Shown here one piece after another: positions 49,060-56,221 of a DNA stretch of 64,000 nt. Each line of letters opens with the position of its first letter. The first letter of the stretch is position 1. The DNA comes from a virus. A program made the translations under genes and the position numbers. The stretch is from IMG/VR virus record IMGVR_UViG_3300032213_002832, positions 62,001 through 126,000 of that record, one strand, 5' to 3'. Under the pieces are notes generated by a model. It saw only the letters and a list, made by a program, of their open reading frames with translations, had not been told where the DNA came from and did not search any database.

Positions 49060-49842
49060 TTAATGTTTTGATAAAAAAGCTTCTAAAGCACTTAGAGGTA
49101 CTAGCATAGCAAAAGCTCTAAGCTGACCCTCTACTAACGACATTACACCAACTACTTCACCATCTTCATTAAGAGCAGGCGATCCACTCTGTCCCTTATC
49201 AGCTAACGCGTCTGTGAACATAAAAGGTGCCGTGAGAACACATATTTGTTCATTTTTTATTGTTCCATCTTTTAATTTTATCGAAACGGTTTCAATTTTA
49301 TACTTTTTAGCTACGCAGAATTTTAGATCTTCTAGTGGATATTGGTTGGATATAAGAAAACGCCCACGATAATGTCCACTTGAAGAAGACAATAGTGGGA
49401 CAATAGGATATCCTACTATGGTGACTTTTGAGTCAATATAAACATCTTCAGCTAACTTAATAGATTTAAAATGAAAATCTTTTGGTACCTCAACAAGACA
49501 TAAATCGTGTTCACTATCAAGTTTGAGTGGTTTTACTTTAAATCGTGAATATTTTCGTAAAATATTATTCTCTCTATGAGAGACAATAAAGAGTGGTAGT
49601 AGGTTGTTTATTTCGCACACATGAGCATTAGTAATAATGACCTGTTTACCACTTTTTGTATTAGCGAGAAAGCCAGTACCACTGGATCCAGTGGTAACAT
49701 CTTCTAAAGATACGATTGATTCAGCATTTTGGTGTAAAACATTCTCTGATTCATGAATAGTTTTCTCGTGATCAATAATAGAAAAACTAGAAACCATGCC
49801 GAGTATTACCAGTAAACCTATTATCATTCGATTGTCCTTCAT
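49060..49842 (-). CDS. HtrA-like trypsin-family protease
   Basis: A 260-residue protein with an N-terminal membrane or signal segment (MIIGLLVILGMVSSFSII). Triad: His74 (ITNAHVC), Asp113 (EHDLCLVEV) and Ser219 (KGQSGSPALNEDGEVVGV). The fold and motifs are those of DegP/HtrA protease domains, but no PDZ domain is attached. It is predicted periplasmic. A separate anchored PDZ protein is encoded nearby. Confidence 0.9.
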   Translation of the reverse strand: MKDNRMIIGLLVILGMVSSFSIIDHEKTIHESENVLHQNAESIVSLEDVTTGSSGTGFLANTKSGKQVIITNAHVCEINNLLPLFIVSHRENNILRKYSRFKVKPLKLDSEHDLCLVEVPKDFHFKSIKLAEDVYIDSKVTIVGYPIVPLLSSSSGHYRGRFLISNQYPLEDLKFCVAKKYKIETVSIKLKDGTIKNEQICVLTAPFMFTDALADKGQSGSPALNEDGEVVGVMSLVEGQLRAFAMLVPLSALEAFLSKH

Positions 49843-49844
49843 GT

Positions 49845-50030
49845 CTATTTTCTTATAATGAGAGTTTGATTATCTCTTAATTCAACTTTGAATCCGTTAT
49901 TTTTCAACAACTCAACTATTTCATAAACTGAAACATTATCAAATTTGACATAACCGTTATCAATCATTATACCTTCTTTAACAAAACCTTTATTTTTATT
50001 ACGTATCCTCTCGTCTTCACTCATCCCCAT
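49845..50030 (-). CDS. Small protein, unknown
   Basis: A 61-residue protein with SD AAGGAG. The C-terminal half (YVKFDNVSVYEIVELLKNNGFKVELRDNQTLIIRK) is a beta-alpha-beta pattern like short secretin/TonB N-terminal (STN) repeats. Too short for a confident fold. It precedes the protease gene by two bases. Confidence 0.6.
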   Translation of the reverse strand: MGMSEDERIRNKNKGFVKEGIMIDNGYVKFDNVSVYEIVELLKNNGFKVELRDNQTLIIRK

Positions 50031-50070
50031 ATTAATGACTCTCCTTTATGTAGTAGGCTATTATAGACAG

Positions 50071-50088
50071 TATAATAAGTAGTATAAT
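50071..50088 (+). promoter_or_regulatory. Tandem TATAAT elements upstream of sigma-like gene
   Basis: Two TATAAT hexamers 12 bases apart precede the + strand start by 30-45 bases. The minus strand carries CTATAATAG for the opposite gene, so this is a divergent promoter. Confidence 0.55.
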
Positions 50089-50115
50089 AGCTTATATATT
50101 AGTATTGAGGAACAA

Positions 50116-50520
50116 ATGAGTCTCTTAAAAGATCCGAAGAACAAGAAACTACTTGACGAATTTATGATCGAACACGCCCCACTTATCAATAAGCATATTA
50201 ACGTATTGAAATCACAGAATAAGATACCACCACACGTTCAAGAAGAAGACCTACATTTGGCTGGATTCAAGGGTTTAATGGAGGCTGTCCATAAATATGA
50301 TCCAGAGATTGCTAGTCGACTATCTTCGAAAGAGGGTGAAAACGTCTTTGCTAAATATGCCGACAAGAAAATTCGTGGACATATGCTAGATCATGTAGTC
50401 TCTACTGGTGAAATACCTAAAGTACACCAGAAGAGAGCCAAGAATATCAGCCTTCTTGAGAAGCAACCTGAGGCTACTACGACTGTGAATCTGGCGAATC
50501 CGGTGAAGAGCTCAGAATAG
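50116..50520 (+). CDS. Sigma28 (FliA)-like factor reduced to region 2/3
   Basis: A 134-residue protein. EEDLHLAGFKGLMEAVHKYDP (44-64) and VFAKYADKKIRGHMLDHV, then GEIPKVHQKRAKNI, align to FliA's DDLLQAGGIGLLNAVERYD, FTTYAVQRIRGAMLDEL and WVPRSVRRNAR. So sigma region 2, including the -10-binding 2.4 helix, and the start of region 3 are present. Region 4 (-35 binding) is missing. It is a single + strand gene with its own promoter and SD TGAGGA. It is the best candidate reader of the CCGAT promoters. Confidence 0.8.
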   Translation: MSLLKDPKNKKLLDEFMIEHAPLINKHINVLKSQNKIPPHVQEEDLHLAGFKGLMEAVHKYDPEIASRLSSKEGENVFAKYADKKIRGHMLDHVVSTGEIPKVHQKRAKNISLLEKQPEATTTVNLANPVKSSE

Positions 50521-50824
50521 TTTCTAATTGTTCATGGAACTCACCTTCATTCCAAACTTCACCACAAGCTGTAATCACCTCTTTAATAGCCTCATCCTGA
50601 ATTAGAGGGTGAGTGCTTGTATATAGAGCACCGCATAGAGCTACGGTGAGCTTATATTGATCTTCAGGACTATATGTATCGCCTTTGGCTTTATATTTAC
50701 CTAATTCTGCCTTCAACTTATCTGTCATCACTAAATCATTAGAAGTGCCAGCATAGTTACTGAAGAAATCTTCAATCATCTTAATGTCGTCATTATTAAT
50801 CACTACTTTATCCTTAATGTCCAT
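50477..50824 (-). CDS. Unknown acidic protein
   Basis: A 115-residue acidic protein, mostly helical, with a Ser/Asp/Pro tail (SSSPDSPDSQS). Its 3' end overlaps the sigma-like gene by 44 bases on the opposite strand. No family was recognised. Confidence 0.6.
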   Translation of the reverse strand: MDIKDKVVINNDDIKMIEDFFSNYAGTSNDLVMTDKLKAELGKYKAKGDTYSPEDQYKLTVALCGALYTSTHPLIQDEAIKEVITACGEVWNEGEFHEQLETILSSSPDSPDSQS

Positions 50825-50840
50825 TTTTAACCCTCTAGAA

Positions 50841-51491
50841 TTATTTGGTTTTCTTTGTGGTTTTTTTAACCAACGTTTTTGTTTTACCCTTAATTCTATT
50901 CACCTTAGGTTTTAATTCTGGAATTTCATATGCCCATGATACAACCGGAATGATATTAGGGATGCCTATCACGTCAATAATATTGAATTTCTTGGCAGCT
51001 TCGGCAGACATCCATATCTCTTTAGATCCAACAGAATCTTTTATTAATTGTTGAAGTTTCTCATATGTAGTACCACAGTTGGCAGCAAGTAACCCCATAA
51101 AGCACCTATTCATTCTTAAAGCCTCATCACTATCTGCCTTAATAGAGTAAGCGTCACCCCAAGAACCAGTAGAGATATTGTGAATCATCACTCTACTCAA
51201 TGGACCACAGAACCTTGTGTCACCGTGCGACAAAAGGATTGCGCCGCAACTTATAGCTTTGCCCATACAAATAGTGATAAACCTATTCGGAACTTCATCC
51301 ATTGTCTCTATCATTTTAGCTAATGAATCTACAAAACCACCATAACTGTCTATATAGATTGGGATAACTATACTTGGGTCTTGTTTAGCGATGGATAAAA
51401 CCTGGTACCTAAATTCTTGTGCTGATTTCTCTGTAAACTGAGTGACCCAAATCTCTCCACTGTACGCACTTGCCGCCGCTTCATTAGCCAT
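50841..51491 (-). CDS. ClpP-like serine protease 2
   Basis: A 216-residue protein. Ser81 (GKAISCGAILLSHG), His104 (VMIHNIS) and Asp173 (FNIIDVIG) make the ClpP triad, and IYIDSYGGFVDSL matches the Gly-Gly loop region. The C-terminus is Lys-rich (KGKTKTLVKKTTKK). It is clearly different from the ClpP-like protease 1, so the genome carries two. Confidence 0.9.
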   Translation of the reverse strand: MANEAAASAYSGEIWVTQFTEKSAQEFRYQVLSIAKQDPSIVIPIYIDSYGGFVDSLAKMIETMDEVPNRFITICMGKAISCGAILLSHGDTRFCGPLSRVMIHNISTGSWGDAYSIKADSDEALRMNRCFMGLLAANCGTTYEKLQQLIKDSVGSKEIWMSAEAAKKFNIIDVIGIPNIIPVVSWAYEIPELKPKVNRIKGKTKTLVKKTTKKTK

Positions 51492-51578
51492 CTGTTACCT
51501 CATAGAATTTAGTATATAATATCTTTATACTCACCCTCCAGTACACAGTACAATATAGATATGAAATAGGAGTAATTA

Positions 51579-52184
51579 ATGACATATTTAAGTGTTAAAG
51601 AAGCTTTGGTTAAGATATTCAATGATTCAGAAAACCCAAGTGAAGTCTTTAAACAAGTGAAGAATGAAGATATCCGTGATTTAGAGATTGCGTTACGTAA
51701 AATGTCAGGTAAGGTATATAAGCAAAACCTCAATAAGAACTCCTCACAAGACTTCAATATATCTAATAACGGACAATGGTCTTTAGAAAAAGCAATCAAG
51801 CCTGGTCCTACTCTAGACTATGGCAAAATAGCTCCAGAACAAAACCCGATCTCAAATCCAGCAGCAGCTAAAGAGGCTAAAACTGCTCGTCTAGCTACTC
51901 AAGAAGCAAACGCCCCATCAATTAATTATGGTGGCAATAGAATGGCCACACCTAAAGTCAATGCTGGCTTAGCTGATAAGGCAAAAGCTGTAAGAGCTAA
52001 AATTGAAGCAGAGAGTAAAGAAACTGCTCTTGAGACTATTCAGCGTAAGCAGAAGATGAACAAAGAAGAAGGTGAACCTCATGATGACCCCAATCATGAG
52101 AAAAAAGAAAAGCAAAAAGCTGCTAAGATAAAAGAAGAAGCTGAAGGCATATTAGATCTACATAAAGCAAAAGCTACTAATTAA
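51579..52184 (+). CDS. Charged helical protein, unknown
   Basis: A 201-residue protein. A helical N-terminus (SVKEALVKIFND) is followed by long Ala/Lys/Glu/Gln stretches and a basic, Glu-rich C-terminus. The style resembles the Lys/Gln-rich late proteins near the start of the window. SD AGGAG precedes the ATG. Confidence 0.65.
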   Translation: MTYLSVKEALVKIFNDSENPSEVFKQVKNEDIRDLEIALRKMSGKVYKQNLNKNSSQDFNISNNGQWSLEKAIKPGPTLDYGKIAPEQNPISNPAAAKEAKTARLATQEANAPSINYGGNRMATPKVNAGLADKAKAVRAKIEAESKETALETIQRKQKMNKEEGEPHDDPNHEKKEKQKAAKIKEEAEGILDLHKAKATN

Positions 52185-52187
52185 AAG

Positions 52188-52583
52188 TTATTCGATAACC
52201 AATCTCTCACCATTAGAATCTAGCCCATCAACTTCATCGGTATACTTTTTAAGTTTAGTACGATGATTACACGATGGGCATTTTCTCATGTAGAATAAGC
52301 CATCTGCTCTAGGAACAATTATTACTCTTAGATAGTCATTCTTACATCCGTGACATATCCAGGTTTGCTTTAAATTCTCTAATTCAACAGTGATATCAAA
52401 ATCTTCATCTTCATATCCCTGAGTTTCTATTATATCTTTAAGGTTTGAGTATCTATCTATATCAATTCTAGACATTTGCTTTCTAAGTTTCGACATTTGC
52501 TTCTTAAGTTTCTGATTTTCCATCTTAAGACGTCTGATTAAAGTTAGTTCAGTATTACTTTGACCTTTATGACTCTTACCCAT
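52188..52583 (-). CDS. Coiled-coil and zinc-ribbon protein
   Basis: A 131-residue protein. The N-terminal half is a coiled coil (LIRRLKMENQKLKKQMSKLRKQMSRI). The C-terminal half has CHGCKNDYLRVIIVP then MRKCPSCNHR, a CxxC/CxxC zinc ribbon like those of transcription-associated proteins. A transcription or nucleic-acid role is plausible. Confidence 0.65.
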   Translation of the reverse strand: MGKSHKGQSNTELTLIRRLKMENQKLKKQMSKLRKQMSRIDIDRYSNLKDIIETQGYEDEDFDITVELENLKQTWICHGCKNDYLRVIIVPRADGLFYMRKCPSCNHRTKLKKYTDEVDGLDSNGERLVIE

Positions 52584-52613
52584 TGACTTCCTTTTTAACT
52601 AGGAGTTAATTTA

Positions 52614-52621
52614 ATTATACA
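52614..52621 (-). promoter_or_regulatory. -10 element (TGTATAAT) for the zinc-ribbon gene
   Basis: CTGTATAATTAAA on the minus strand, about 35 bases before the ATG. It is divergent from the RNR leader promoter. Confidence 0.5.
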
Positions 52622-52653
52622 GCATTTTAATTGAAAATATTAACGACGAGTGC

Positions 52654-52662
52654 TGTTATAAT
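52654..52662 (+). promoter_or_regulatory. Extended -10 promoter (TGTTATAAT) of the RNR leader
   Basis: GCTGTTATAATAAG starts a leader of about 210 bases before the RNR gene. The leader holds a 30-codon frame and a hairpin GTATGC/GCATAC near 52829-52847. Confidence 0.6.
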
Positions 52663-52710
52663 AAGAGTAGAATATCTGTATATGTTTCTTTATCAGTGTG
52701 GGGATAAGTT

Positions 52711-52803
52711 ATGACTTCCATTATGTATATTACTCTTTGTTGCTATTGTATATATTGCCACTATAAGACTAATAAATTAATCTTAATTCCAATTAAAAAA
52801 TAA
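52711..52803 (+). CDS. Possible 30-residue Cys-rich leader peptide
   Basis: A 30-codon frame preceded by TGGGGATAAG. The product MTSIMYITLCCYCIYCHYKT and a short basic tail has four Cys in ten residues. It could be a leader peptide for the RNR gene. Evidence is only the SD and composition. Confidence 0.35.
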   Translation: MTSIMYITLCCYCIYCHYKTNKLILIPIKK

Positions 52804-52881
52804 TTCCAGTAAATTATTAAAATAACCGTATGCTATTGTGGCATACTTATCTTTTATCGTCACCTCATATGGAGAGTTCAC

Positions 52882-54735
52882 ATGAGTATATCAACTGAGA
52901 TCCTGTCAGACATAACTGTTTTTACGAAATATGCTCGTTATTGGCCAGAACTTGGAAGAAGAGAAACTTGGGAAGAAATATGCTTACGCAACATGGCTAT
53001 GCACATTAAGAAATTTCCTTTATTAAAAGAAGAAATAACAAAAGTATATACTGATTTTGTTATTACTAAAAAAGTATTACCAAGTATGAGGTCTCTTCAG
53101 TTCGCTGGCAAACCTATCGAACGTGATCCTAACAGGATATACAATTGTTGCGCTCTACCTGTAGATGATTATCATGCTTTCAGCGAGACTATGTTCTTAC
53201 TCCTAGGTGGTACTGGTGTTGGTTATTCTGTACAAAAGAAGCATGTACGTAAACTACCCTCTATCATTAAGCCAACCAAACATCGTCGTTATGTAGTTGC
53301 TGACTCTATTGAAGGTTGGGCAGACGCAGTTAAAGCACTTGTCCAAGCTTATATGCTTGGTAGGTCTTTGCCTGTCTATGATTTCTCCGACATACGCGAG
53401 AAAGGTGCTCCACTTATTACCTCAGGTGGTAAGGCTCCAGGTGCTCAGCCACTTAAAGATTGCTTACATAACTTACAAAAGATACTTGATAGCGTGGATG
53501 AAGGCGCCCAGCTGACACCGCTACAAGTTCATGACATGATGTGCTACATTGCTGATTCAGTTTTAGCTGGTGGAATACGTCGTGCCGCACTCATCTGTTT
53601 ATTTAGTTTAGATGATGAAGATATGTTGACATGTAAATTCGGCAACTGGTATGAACTAAACCCTCAAAGAGCACGTGCTAATAACTCTGCTGTAATCGTT
53701 CGTGACTTGGTTGAAGAAGACGACTTCAGAATACTATGGGATAAGATCAAGGCCTCTGGTAGTGGAGAGCCCGGCTTCTATCTCACTAATGATCCTGACT
53801 GGTTGACAAATCCATGTTGCGAAATTGCGTTGCGTCCATTCCAGTTCTGTAACCTTTGTGAAATCAACGCTAATGATATAGTTGATCAGGCTGATTATAA
53901 GGAGCGAGCTGTCGCTGCTGCTTTCATCGGCACATTACAAGCTAGCTATACTGACTTCCATTACCTAAGGGAGATATGGAAGAAGACTACTGAGAAGGAT
54001 GCTCTTATCGGCGTCTCTATGACTGGCATTGCTTCTGGTGCGGTACTTAGCTTAGATGAAGTCGCTGCTGCTGAAGCTGTATTGAAAGAGAACATACGAG
54101 TCGCTGATTTAATCGGAATTAATCATGCCGCAAGAACCACCGCGATCAAACCTGCCGGCACGACATCCTGTGTCCTAGGATCATCCTCTGGCATCCACGC
54201 GTGGCACGATGAATATTTCATTAGACGTATGAGAATTGGAAAGAATGAATCTATTTACACGTATTTAAATATTAATCACCCTGAATTACTTGAAGATGAA
54301 TACTTTAAACCTCATCTAATGAGCGTAGTCTCTCTACCTATTAAGGCTCCAGAAGGTGCTATACTTCGTCATGAGAGTGCGATTGACCTACTTGAAAGAG
54401 TTAAGCGATTCAGTAAAAACTGGGTTAAGACTGGACACAGAGATGGAGCTAATACACATAACGTCTCTGCCACTATCAATATCAAAGAAGATGAATGGGA
54501 TGATGTTAGAGGGTGGATGTTTACTAATCGAGAACACTTCAATGGATTAAGTGTATTACCTCATGATGGCGGAAGTTATATACAGGCGCCTTTTGAGTCA
54601 TGTACTAAAGAAAAGTATGAAGAAATGATAGGGCATTTAAGAGGTATTGATCTTACAAGGATAGTTGAGGTACGAGATGATACAGACTTAAGTGGTGAGC
54701 TCGCTTGTGCGGGTGGAAGCTGTGAGTTGAAATAA
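52882..54735 (+). CDS. Adenosylcobalamin-dependent ribonucleotide reductase (class II)
   Basis: A 617-residue enzyme. IYNCCALPVDDY (Cys near 89-90) and NPCCEIALRPFQFCNLCEIN (311-330, with catalytic Asn311-Cys313-Glu315) are RNR active-site motifs. RTTAIKPAGTTSCVLGSSSG is the substrate-phosphate loop, and the C-terminal CAGGSC gives the redox Cys pair (609/614). The size and lack of a small subunit fit monomeric RTPR-type B12 enzymes of the Lactobacillus type. It is a single + strand transcription unit. It supplies dNTPs, if host cobalamin is available. Confidence 0.9.
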   Translation: MSISTEILSDITVFTKYARYWPELGRRETWEEICLRNMAMHIKKFPLLKEEITKVYTDFVITKKVLPSMRSLQFAGKPIERDPNRIYNCCALPVDDYHAFSETMFLLLGGTGVGYSVQKKHVRKLPSIIKPTKHRRYVVADSIEGWADAVKALVQAYMLGRSLPVYDFSDIREKGAPLITSGGKAPGAQPLKDCLHNLQKILDSVDEGAQLTPLQVHDMMCYIADSVLAGGIRRAALICLFSLDDEDMLTCKFGNWYELNPQRARANNSAVIVRDLVEEDDFRILWDKIKASGSGEPGFYLTNDPDWLTNPCCEIALRPFQFCNLCEINANDIVDQADYKERAVAAAFIGTLQASYTDFHYLREIWKKTTEKDALIGVSMTGIASGAVLSLDEVAAAEAVLKENIRVADLIGINHAARTTAIKPAGTTSCVLGSSSGIHAWHDEYFIRRMRIGKNESIYTYLNINHPELLEDEYFKPHLMSVVSLPIKAPEGAILRHESAIDLLERVKRFSKNWVKTGHRDGANTHNVSATINIKEDEWDDVRGWMFTNREHFNGLSVLPHDGGSYIQAPFESCTKEKYEEMIGHLRGIDLTRIVEVRDDTDLSGELACAGGSCELK

Positions 54736-54737
54736 GT

Positions 54738-54763
54738 AAAGGGAGCCAATTGGCTCCCTTTTT
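54738..54763. terminator. Bidirectional terminator after RNR
   Basis: AAAGGGAGCC-AATT-GGCTCCCTTTTT, a perfect palindrome with T-run. It serves both convergent units. Confidence 0.9.
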
Positions 54764-54777
54764 AATATCAGGTTTTA

Positions 54778-55083
54778 TTATTTCTTCTTAAGAAGCTTCA
54801 ATGGTAAGCAGATACCATTGCCTTCAGCTTCTGGTAAAGAAATTGGGCAACTTGCTGTTCCACATACTAGTGGTGACTGGATACTAATCAATTGATTTGG
54901 TGCCATTGGATTTGGTGCTACTGTAACAATGTTACCAACCACTACACTACAATCTTTTGTCTCTTCATCTTTTGCCATTAGCTTTTCACCAACAACAATA
55001 TCCTGTGCTGTAAGCTCTTTCTTTGCGGATGCGCAAGATACGAAAAACATGGCTACTACTGCTACTGCTAATACTACTCTCAT
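54778..55083 (-). CDS. Small lipoprotein
   Basis: A 101-residue protein with signal peptide and lipobox FVS-C (Cys17) followed by Ala. The mature domain has four further Cys residues (DCSVV, LVCGTASCPIS, GICLP). By the E. coli +2 rule it is sorted to the outer membrane. It begins the envelope cassette; an extended -10 (TGGTATAAC) lies upstream. Confidence 0.75.
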   Translation of the reverse strand: MRVVLAVAVVAMFFVSCASAKKELTAQDIVVGEKLMAKDEETKDCSVVVGNIVTVAPNPMAPNQLISIQSPLVCGTASCPISLPEAEGNGICLPLKLLKKK

Positions 55084-55120
55084 TCTTTCTCTCCTTTGTG
55101 GATTAATTTCATCGATATAT

Positions 55121-55130
55121 GTTATACCAA
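55121..55130 (-). promoter_or_regulatory. Extended -10 promoter (TTGGTATAAC)
   Basis: Located about 40 bases before the first lipoprotein gene of the cassette. Confidence 0.55.
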
Positions 55131-55131
55131 T

Positions 55132-55596
55132 TTATATATTTACTATGTTACAATTTGCTGTAGTAAAATTGAAGGTTTCATGTATTACACCAGTGACCCT
55201 ATCTATATATCTAGCCTTCATAAGGTTGGTTTTTCTATCTAACATAATCACCCACTTACCACCATTGTTAAAAGGAGCATAAACGTCAGCATCCACTGTT
55301 ACTCGTGCTAATAAAGATCCAGCTTCATCTTTATAATACTCTTGTTTGTTATTTCGTGAGAAGTCATGTCGTGTAGCTACTTCGGCAGAGGCTTTGATAT
55401 TACCATTTTGAGTGATTTCGGCTTTGTATTTAAGTGAAACACCATTTAGTCTTATATAAGATCCACTGGAAACACCTTCGCATTGAATGGTAGATACCAC
55501 TCTATCTGTAATTGGTTGACGCTTGGTTGGTACTTGAATAGATGTTGGATTGTTACAACTGATTATCATTAACAATAAAGAAAAATACCTTACCAT
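55132..55596 (-). CDS. Lipoprotein with C-terminal beta domain
   Basis: A 154-residue protein with lipobox IIS-C (Cys14). The domain from about 38 onward (CEGVSSGSYIRLNGVSLKYKAEIT ... ADVYAPFNNGGKW) is homologous to the C-terminal domain of the next, collagen-like lipoprotein (CNGTTSGSSYALNGIKVSYWATVT ... ADYYSPYNNNGW). It is preceded by a CCGAT element. Confidence 0.75.
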   Translation of the reverse strand: MVRYFSLLLMIISCNNPTSIQVPTKRQPITDRVVSTIQCEGVSSGSYIRLNGVSLKYKAEITQNGNIKASAEVATRHDFSRNNKQEYYKDEAGSLLARVTVDADVYAPFNNGGKWVIMLDRKTNLMKARYIDRVTGVIHETFNFTTANCNIVNI

Positions 55597-55628
55597 AAAA
55601 CCTCCAAGGATTTGTAATAAGGTATGTT

Positions 55629-55639
55629 CGTATCGGTTT
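55629..55639 (-). promoter_or_regulatory. CCGAT-type phage promoter element
   Basis: TTAATTAAAACCGATACGAAC, 44 bases before the lipoprotein ATG, directly after the stop of the upstream gene. Confidence 0.7.
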
Positions 55640-55642
55640 TAA

Positions 55643-56170
55643 TTAATAGTTATTAATTATACAGGCAGAAGCTGGATAAGTAAATGTTTGCGTTACCGTG
55701 TCGTGATAAACAACAGTAGCAATACCTGTATAGCGGGCCACACTAATTTCAAACCACCCATTATTATTATATGGAGAGTAATAATCTGCGCCAATTTCTA
55801 TAGCAGCTGTTGAAGCTCCAACTTGATTAGCAGAGTAAAATCGAGAACCAGATGTAGGGTCTACGCCTGGTATAGAAACTTCTGCTGAAGCCCAAACATC
55901 GCCAGCTTTAGTAACTGTAGCCCAATAAGATACCTTAATTCCATTTAGCGCATAAGACGATCCGCTTGTAGTTCCATTACAGTATAACGTAGCTACTACT
56001 TTATTATCAGTTCCCGATGAGCCCGTAGCTCCAGTAGGACCAGTGGCTCCAGTAGGGCCTGGTGAGCCTTTGTCTCCAGTAGGACCAGCTGGTCCAGTAC
56101 CACCATCTTTACCATCAGTACCACAACTCATTAAACTTAACGCCAACATCAGACCACTTAATACTTTCAT
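55643..56170 (-). CDS. Collagen-like lipoprotein
   Basis: A 175-residue protein with lipobox LMS-C (Cys16) followed by Gly. Residues about 20-55 are Gly-X-Y repeats (GTGPAGPTGDKGSPGPTGATG). The rest is a beta domain shared with the neighbouring lipoprotein. A collagen stalk on a lipid anchor suggests a surface-displayed trimer. A CCGAT element precedes it. Confidence 0.85.
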   Translation of the reverse strand: MKVLSGLMLALSLMSCGTDGKDGGTGPAGPTGDKGSPGPTGATGPTGATGSSGTDNKVVATLYCNGTTSGSSYALNGIKVSYWATVTKAGDVWASAEVSIPGVDPTSGSRFYSANQVGASTAAIEIGADYYSPYNNNGWFEISVARYTGIATVVYHDTVTQTFTYPASACIINNY

Positions 56171-56199
56171 CGATTCTCCTTAGATTGTTACATAACTAT

Positions 56200-56210
56200 C
56201 GTATCGGTTT
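56200..56210 (-). promoter_or_regulatory. CCGAT-type phage promoter element
   Basis: AAGTAAAAACCGATACGATAG, 41 bases before the collagen-like ATG, which has SD AAGGAG. Confidence 0.7.
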
Positions 56211-56221
56211 TTACTTACTTA

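Noticed and set aside
49282-49292. An AAACCGTTTCGA match inside the HtrA-like gene
   Set aside because: It lies in the middle of a coding region more than 200 bases from the next start, and has GTT instead of GAT; probably fortuitous.
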